In this document: piece by piece, positions 23,580 to 28,637 of the stretch | How positions within the stretch are numbered: position 1 is the first letter of the stretch | Layout of the letters: the number at the start of each line of letters is the position of its first letter | Assembly (NCBI GenBank): GCA_005879255.1 | Contig: VBKY01000109.1 | Coordinates: forward strand, 1-28,637 | Direction of reading: 5' to 3' | Origin: Deltaproteobacteria bacterium | Lineage (GTDB): Bacteria; Desulfobacterota_B; Binatia; UBA9968 | Length of the DNA stretch: 28,637 nt | The notes under the pieces: generated by a model | Told to the model about the DNA's origin: nothing | Database searches by the model: none | Seen by the model: the letters and a program-made list of their open reading frames with translations, nothing else | Position numbers and translations under genes: made by a program

Positions 23580-24741
23580 ATGGGTTCACAAAGTAAATTA
23601 CGAGGAACTTCCGGCCGCCCGTTTCTGCAGATTCCCGGTCCGACCTTGGTTCCTGAAAGAATCGTTCGGGCCATGTCGCAGCCGCTGATCGATCATCGGG
23701 GACCTGAGTTTGCAGCACTGTTAAAGGATGTGCTCGAAGGCTTGAAGAGCATTTTCCAAACCTCCGAAGGACGTATAGTCATATTTCCCGGCTCAGGGAC
23801 TGCGGCGTGGGAGGCTTGTATAGTCAATACGCTATCGCCGGGCGACCGGGTATTGGGCTGCATCAACGGTCATTTCAGCGCGCTTTTCTGCCGAACCGCC
23901 GAATCCTTCGGGGTCCAAGTAGATGCGTTGGAAATTCCATACGGCGCTGGTGTTTCTGCCGCGCTGATAGAAGAGCGGCTCCAGAAGGGAGACGTCAACG
24001 GGTGTGACCAGCGATATTGCCGCGATTCGTCAGGCGCTGGACCGCGCTCGTCACCCCGCACTTTTCTTGGTGGACTCGGTCAGCTCGGTGGGCTCCATCG
24101 ACTTTCGCTTCGACGATTGGAGAGTGGATGTCGCTCTCGCCGGAGCACAGAAGGGGCTGATGTTACCGCCGGGTCTGGCGATCCTGGCCATTGGCGAGCG
24201 CGCCTTGGCCGCAAGCAAAGCGGCGCGCTGCCCCCGTTCGTTCTGGGACTGGGCGCCAATCTTAGAGCGAAATCGTTTGGGCGAGTTTCCATCTACCCCT
24301 GCCACCGTGCATTTCTTCGGTCTCAAGGAGAGTCTCGCCATACTCAATGAGGAGGGCCTGCCCAACGTCTTTCGCCGCCATGCCCGACTCGCGGAAACCT
24401 GTCGGCGCGCGGTGCAGGCCATAGGCTTGGACCTCCTCGCCCGCAATCCGGACGAGTATTCAAACACACTGACCGCCGTCTACATGCCTGAAGGATTCGA
24501 TTCCGATGAGTTTGTTGCTCACGCGCACGATAGCCTGAATATTTCGCTGGGCATCGGACTGGGTAAGATTAAAGGCAAAATTTTTCGCATCGGCCACCTG
24601 GGAAGCCTGAATGAACTTGAGCTTCTCGGTGCGCTCGCTGGCGTCGAGATGGCGCTGAAAAGTTTTGGTGTTAAAGTTCCTTTGGGCACCGGCTTGGCGG
24701 CAGCGGAAAATTATCTAATCGAGACTGCGTTCGACCGTTAG
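23580..24741 (+). pseudogene. Class V aminotransferase (serine/alanine-glyoxylate type), frameshifted by an internal deletion
   Basis: The first frame (ATG 23580) reads IPGPTLVPERIVRAM, PLIDHRGPEF and FPGSGTAAWEACIVNTLSPG as in serine- and alanine-glyoxylate aminotransferases, up to ERLQKG near 23989. The other frame takes over exactly there: from 23989 it reads ETSTGVTSDIAAIRQALD and continues to 24741 with the PLP lysine in GAQKGLMLPPG. Homologues have a stretch of about a dozen or more residues, ending in a V-x-H-N motif, between these two points. That stretch is missing and the frame changes, so a deletion of a length not divisible by three is implied. Everything else looks intact and unmutated, so the lesion is recent, or a sequence error. 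The gene heads the FeS/TRAP operon; the next gene begins 11 bases on. Confidence 0.88.
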
Positions 24742-24752
24742 GTTAGAAGCAA

Positions 24753-25586
24753 ATGAAAATTGATCCCTACAAATGCGTGGCCTGCGGCAACTGCGTGCCC
24801 ATTTGCCCCATGGGAGCGATCGCCATCGATCCGTCGATCGGACGGGCAACGATCAATGCCGACGAGTGCGTAGAATGTTTCACCTGTTATCGCGGTATGT
24901 CCAAAGAGCATCTGAATCCGCGCATGGTCCGCGCCGTGCGCCGGGTCGCCAAGCTCTTCCGTTTCAGGTTCGATCCCGAGCCGGATATCTGCCCCACGGA
25001 TGCGATCGTTCCGCAAGAACTCGCCTGGCCTAGAATCGTCCGCCGTGCCTTTTCCGATCCGCAGGTGCCGCACGAGTCCACGGGCATCCACGGCCGTGGG
25101 ACCGCAGAGGTAAAAACCAACGACGTGACCCACCGCGTGAAAGAAGGCGAGGCGGGATTCGTCGTCGAATTCGGCCGTCCCGGCGTCGGCGCTCGGTTCC
25201 GGGACATCCAGCGCATCACCACCGCTCTGGCCAAACTAGGCGTCGAGTTTGAGGAGAATAACCCGGTTGCTTCTCTGATGAGCGACCGTTCTCGCGGCCT
25301 GATCCGAGAGGACATTCTCAACGAGAAGATTCTTTCGGCCATCGTAGAGATTAAAGCGCCTACTGAGCGAGTACCTGCGGTGCTCCAAAGTATCAGAGAT
25401 CTTGCCCGCGAGGTCGATACTGTAATCAGCGTCGGGGTCTCCGCCCGCTGCGACTCGGAGGGAAATGATCGGCTCGGCAAGATTTTAGAGCAGGAGGGAT
25501 ATCCAGCCTATCGAGGCAAAACCAATTTAGGTCTCGGGCATGCCACCACAATTCAAAATTCACGAAATGCGGAAGTTACAAAATAG
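24753..25586 (+). CDS. Ferredoxin-like 4Fe-4S protein with an extra C-terminal domain
   Basis: The N-terminus carries a complete cluster motif, with Cys8, 11, 14 and 18 (CVACGNCVPICP). A second starts as Cys39, 42 and 45 (CVECFTC), but its expected fourth cysteine followed by Pro occurs only at Cys80 (DICPTDAI), after an insertion of about 30 basic residues. Residues 110-277 form an unrecognised domain: a strand-rich, probably ferredoxin-fold segment (IVEIKAPTERVPAVLQSIRD is amphipathic) and a tail. It begins 11 bases after the aminotransferase and ends exactly where the next gene starts. It may accept or donate electrons in an oxidoreductase whose other subunit is unknown. Confidence 0.8.
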   Translation: MKIDPYKCVACGNCVPICPMGAIAIDPSIGRATINADECVECFTCYRGMSKEHLNPRMVRAVRRVAKLFRFRFDPEPDICPTDAIVPQELAWPRIVRRAFSDPQVPHESTGIHGRGTAEVKTNDVTHRVKEGEAGFVVEFGRPGVGARFRDIQRITTALAKLGVEFEENNPVASLMSDRSRGLIREDILNEKILSAIVEIKAPTERVPAVLQSIRDLAREVDTVISVGVSARCDSEGNDRLGKILEQEGYPAYRGKTNLGLGHATTIQNSRNAEVTK

Positions 25587-26288
25587 ATGACCAACACTCT
25601 GCACCGCTACAGCGAACACTACGCTTTTGCTGCCCCACCGCATCCGGAACCGATCCGAGACGACTATATTGTCTTCGCGATGGCGAGCCGGGGGATCAAC
25701 GACGACAATCTCGTCGAGAAGTACCGGACCTTTCTGCGCCTGGCGCTCAAGCATCAGCCGGTCAACATCGGCGACGCCACCAAGGGCGGCAGCATCCGGC
25801 CGCGCCAAGACTTAAACCCGTCGGCCCATTGGCGCCGGGATCACCAGCCCGATGCCGAGCAGGTGATTGCTGAGATCGAAGGACACACGACGGTCGCCGC
25901 CGTCTTCGATAACTATGAGGCCATGGAAAAATTTGTCGAGGAACTTAAAGCCGCTGACCTGGGCATCTCCATAAACATCAGCGCACCCATCGACGAGGCG
26001 AAGCGCTGCTGCGACGATGCCGGCATTGCCCGGCACAGCGTCGAGTACTCCATCGGCTTTAGCGGGCGGGTGGATAAACTCCCGGAGGCGACGACCTTGG
26101 AGCTTTCCACCATGTGCGGCCACGGTATGCTATCGGCCAATTTCGCGAAAAAGATGTTGGCGTGGGTCAGAGAAAACCGTCGAACTCCCGAGGAGGCGGC
26201 GCGCTATATGGCGCGCTTCTGCAGCTGCGGCGTATTTAACATTACCAGAGCAGAGCGAATCATGAAGCGTGCTTGCAATTTAAAATAG
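25587..26288 (+). CDS. Unrecognised Cys-rich protein paired with the ferredoxin-like protein
   Basis: I do not recognise this 233-residue soluble protein. It has six cysteines, mostly in motifs suited to metal binding: Cys141-Cys142 (KRCCDDAG), Cys177 in TMCGHGMLSANF, Cys212 and Cys214 in RFCSCGVFN, and Cys230 in the tail. The CGHGM and FCSCG motifs, with a helix between, look conserved and might hold an Fe-S or zinc centre. The start codon immediately follows the stop of the 4Fe-4S gene, so the two are probably translated together and may form one complex. A TRAP transporter gene follows after 18 bases. Base use matches its neighbours. Confidence 0.75.
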   Translation: MTNTLHRYSEHYAFAAPPHPEPIRDDYIVFAMASRGINDDNLVEKYRTFLRLALKHQPVNIGDATKGGSIRPRQDLNPSAHWRRDHQPDAEQVIAEIEGHTTVAAVFDNYEAMEKFVEELKAADLGISINISAPIDEAKRCCDDAGIARHSVEYSIGFSGRVDKLPEATTLELSTMCGHGMLSANFAKKMLAWVRENRRTPEEAARYMARFCSCGVFNITRAERIMKRACNLK

Positions 26289-26306
26289 TCGGGACAGGAG
26301 GAGCCC

Positions 26307-27293
26307 ATGAAGCGAAAAATCGGTGTCCTGATTGGAATCGTTTCCCTGAGCTTGGGGTTTTGGCTGATCCCGGCACAAGCACAGCAGCCGATCTCGATAC
26401 GGCTCGGCCACGTGGGGTTCCCGGGATCACTCTTCGCCATTACGGCTGATGAGTACGCCAAGCGGGTAAACGCGAGCTTGCAAGGCAAGGTGGAGGTCAA
26501 GGTTTTTCACTCGAGCCAGCTCGGCAGCGACGAACAGATGAGCCGGGGCATTAAGGTTGGCGCTCCCGAGATGTTCGTGCCGTCCACCGTGATGAGCACG
26601 GTGGAACAAAAGTACGGCGTTTTCGAGATGCCCTACATCATCGTCAATCGCGCGCATATGAAGAAGGTGGCCGAGAACAAAGAGGTCCAGAAGCAGCTTT
26701 TCGACGGACTGCCGGCGAAAGGACTGAGAGTCCTCGGAGTTTGGGAGAACGGGTTTCGCCATATCACCAACAATGTCCGGCCGATCGCCAAGCCCGACGA
26801 TCTAAAAGGCATCAAGCTGCGCGTGCCGGGCGGTGTATGGCGGGTCAAAATGTTTAAGACTTACGGCGCCAACCCGTCGCCTATGCCGCTCGCCGAAGTC
26901 TACTCGGCTCTTCAATCGGCCGTGATGGATGGCCAGGAAAATCCCTTTCCGCAGATCTGGTCCGCCAAATTTCACGAAGTGCAGAAATTTCTTTCGCTGA
27001 GCGGCCATGTTTATACCCCCGCGTACCTGGTGGTGAGCGAAGAGACGTGGAACAAAATTCCCAAGGATAGCCAAGCCACGCTTGCCCGGATCGCCGGGGA
27101 GATAGGAGACTTCGCTCGTTCGGAGGGCGAACGGCTGGACAAGGATCTGATGGGCAAACTCGCTCCGCCGATGAAAGCCAACGAGGTCGATAAGGACTCC
27201 TTCATCAAGGCATCCGGGGCCATCTATGAAGAGTTCGGCAAAGAGGTCTCAGGGGCGTCGGATTTAGTCAAACTGATCCAGTCGCTGCGGTGA
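26307..27293 (+). CDS. dctP: TRAP transporter solute-binding protein, DctP type
   Basis: The 328-residue periplasmic receptor has a Sec signal peptide (hydrophobic to about residue 22, cleavage after AQA). The DctP features are the LRVPGG loop with the substrate-carboxylate-binding arginine, the PMPLAEVYSALQSAVMDGQE segment and the GHVYTPAYLVV strand. Such receptors bind organic acids: C4-dicarboxylates, sialic acid, ectoine or aromatic acids. AGGAGGAG before ATG 26307 is an excellent ribosome site. The gap of 18 bases to the Cys-rich gene ties the transporter to that operon. Confidence 0.95.
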   Translation: MKRKIGVLIGIVSLSLGFWLIPAQAQQPISIRLGHVGFPGSLFAITADEYAKRVNASLQGKVEVKVFHSSQLGSDEQMSRGIKVGAPEMFVPSTVMSTVEQKYGVFEMPYIIVNRAHMKKVAENKEVQKQLFDGLPAKGLRVLGVWENGFRHITNNVRPIAKPDDLKGIKLRVPGGVWRVKMFKTYGANPSPMPLAEVYSALQSAVMDGQENPFPQIWSAKFHEVQKFLSLSGHVYTPAYLVVSEETWNKIPKDSQATLARIAGEIGDFARSEGERLDKDLMGKLAPPMKANEVDKDSFIKASGAIYEEFGKEVSGASDLVKLIQSLR

Positions 27294-27426
27294 GCACGAC
27301 GTGACTGAGACTAAAATTTTATCTGATCGCCCAGTCCTGACCCGTGCGGCTGAAGAGTGGAATTGACGCTGTCCGAAAGGCCTGGTTATCCTCAGCAGCA
27401 ACTCATTTACCTCATTTGCTTCCACT

Positions 27427-27942
27427 GTGAATAAATTTTTTCGCCGACTCGTCGATCTAGTTGAGGCCTGGTCGGTGCTTCTCCTCGTGGTTATGGTTTC
27501 GCTCGTCAGCCTCGGCGTCTTCTTCCGCTATGTCCTGAACGCGTCGCTTTCGTGGTACGACGAGTTCGCGTCTTTTCTGCTCGTGTGGATGACCTTCTAC
27601 GGCGCGGTTGTCGCCAGCTACCGGCGCCGTCACATCGGCTTTGAAGTTGTCGTCGACCGGCTCATGCCGAACACGAGAAGAATCGTCGAGTTGATTGCCG
27701 AATCCTGCGTCCTCGGCTTCCAAGCGGTGCTCCTCTACTATGGCTGGCAGCTCATGCAAAAAATGGGCGATGAAACCACGGTCTCGTTAGTCTGGGTGAA
27801 GATGCGCTGGATCTATAGCGTCTTGCCGATCACGGGCGGCCTGATGCTCGTGATCAGCCTGATGCGGTTCGTTAGCGTCGCGACAGGGAATGAAAACGAG
27901 AAGGGAGGCGATGTGGCATGGAGTGGCTCATCCTCGCAGTAG
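27427..27942 (+). CDS. dctQ: TRAP transporter small membrane subunit
   Basis: This is the 171-residue DctQ-type subunit with four hydrophobic helices. FFRYVLNASLSWYDEFASFL is the conserved phrase between helices 1 and 2, and WVKMRWIYSVLPITGGL marks the third-fourth helix region. The start is GTG 27427 without a clear ribosome site; the 133-base gap after dctP holds nothing I can identify. The stop overlaps the start of dctM by 24 bases, so the two membrane subunits are translationally coupled. Confidence 0.92.
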   Translation: MNKFFRRLVDLVEAWSVLLLVVMVSLVSLGVFFRYVLNASLSWYDEFASFLLVWMTFYGAVVASYRRRHIGFEVVVDRLMPNTRRIVELIAESCVLGFQAVLLYYGWQLMQKMGDETTVSLVWVKMRWIYSVLPITGGLMLVISLMRFVSVATGNENEKGGDVAWSGSSSQ

Positions 27943-28637
27943 TGATTCTACTCACGCTCATCAACGTACCGATCGGCTTCGGCCTTTCCATCGCCGCGAT
28001 TATTTTCCTGTTCTTTAAGGGGACAGCGTCCCTCAGCGTCGTCCCTTTGAACCTTTTTTCCGGCGCCTCCAGCTTTCCTCTTCTGGCCATTCCGCTTTTC
28101 ATCTCCCTTCGTCTCGTCAATATGGCCAACAGCCTGGTGGGGTTTGTTCGCGGCGGACTGGCGATGGTCACTGTGGTGGCGACGATGATTCAGAGCGAAA
28201 TCTCCGGTTCATCAGTTGCAGATGCCGCCGCCATCGGTAACGTGGTCATTCCGGCTATGGAAAAGCGCGGCTATTCGAGAACATTGAGCGCGGCCATCGT
28301 CTCCAACGCGGCATCGGCGGCGATCCTGATCCCGCCTTCGATTCCGATGATCATTTATGCCTGGATGGCCGAGGTCTCTGTGGCCAAGCTTTTCTTCGCA
28401 GGTTTTCTGCCTGGTTTCATCGCCTGCGGCGCCATGATGGCGCTCTGCTACTACTACGCGCGCAAGTACAATCTGCCCGTGGAGCAAGGATTCTCTCTGC
28501 GCGGAGTCGGCCGAGCGACGATTCACGCCTTTTGGGCATTGATGATTCCGATCGTGATTTGGGGCGGGATCTTTCTTGGGATCGCCACGGCGACGGAAGT
28601 TGCGGCCCTCGCGGTGCTGACCGCGCTGCTGATCGGC
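27919..28637 (+). CDS. dctM: TRAP transporter large membrane subunit, partial
   Basis: ATG 27919 lies after GGGAGG inside the dctQ end, and the frame is open for 239 codons to the window edge. DctM features are NVPIGFGLSIAAI, SFPLLAIPLFI, EISGSSVADAAAIGNVVIPA and ILIPPSIPMIIYAWMA. Family members normally have about 11 further residues after PLFI (a L-A-G-E-x-M-N-x-G-G-I type stretch) before the R-L-V-x-x-A-x-x-L-V-G helix. Here PLFI is followed directly by SLRLVNMANSLVG, near 28104. That looks like an in-frame loss. If real, it removes a conserved loop and may inactivate the permease. Confidence 0.93.

Noticed and set aside
27294..27426. Possible extra gene between dctP and dctQ
   Set aside because: Only short frames without a start site or motif; no hairpin strong enough to call a terminator.

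Overview
The window looks like a chromosomal contig from an uncultured, Gram-negative, proteobacterium-like heterotroph. It is moderately GC-rich. It has apolipoprotein N-acyltransferase, a lipoprotein, FabI, several ABC/TRAP solute-binding proteins and short intergenic hairpin repeats. A deltaproteobacterial, Binatota, Rokubacteria or Tectomicrobia-like lineage would fit, but no marker here fixes the phylum. I see no rRNA, tRNA, CRISPR array, integrase or transposase.

Layout. (1) 1-4425: an LVIVD-repeat protein cut by the window edge and an overlapping endonuclease III gene (minus), then a NUDIX/CoA pyrophosphatase-like gene, a cupin lipoprotein and lnt (plus). (2) 4424-4588: a composite of intergenic repeats between convergent genes. 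(3) 4606-11193, minus: a catabolism-like cluster reading flavin reductase, a decayed ABC transporter remnant, an intact solute-binding protein, a two-module VOC protein, an M24 homologue, a second VOC protein and a second M24 homologue. Both M24 proteins have lost the family metal ligands. (4) 11348-18046: a small membrane protein, an epimerase, an exported methyltransferase, an APC permease, a PduO-type cobalamin adenosyltransferase, fabI, a rhodanese and an ETHE1-like metallo-hydrolase. (5) 18222-20152, minus: a three-gene accessory cassette with an unknown protein, a DUF5678-like protein carrying a four-copy tandem repeat, and a retropepsin-like protease. It is followed by about 450 bases without a convincing gene. 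(6) 20605-23382, minus: a NitT/TauT-type ABC importer. (7) 23580 to the window end, plus: a broken class V aminotransferase, an unusual two-cluster ferredoxin-like protein, an unrecognised Cys-rich protein and a TRAP transporter (dctP, dctQ, dctM; the last runs off the edge).

How they work together. The two large clusters pair solute uptake with enzymes whose substrates cannot be read from sequence. Rhodanese plus ETHE1-like hydrolase suggests persulfide handling. Three separate lesions (an SBP-to-TOBE junction, a frameshifting deletion in the aminotransferase, and an apparent in-frame loss in dctM) point either to real decay or to consensus/assembly errors. The best candidates for undescribed biology are the metal-less M24 pair, the repeat-protein/retropepsin cassette, and the ferredoxin-like plus Cys-rich pair tied to a TRAP transporter.
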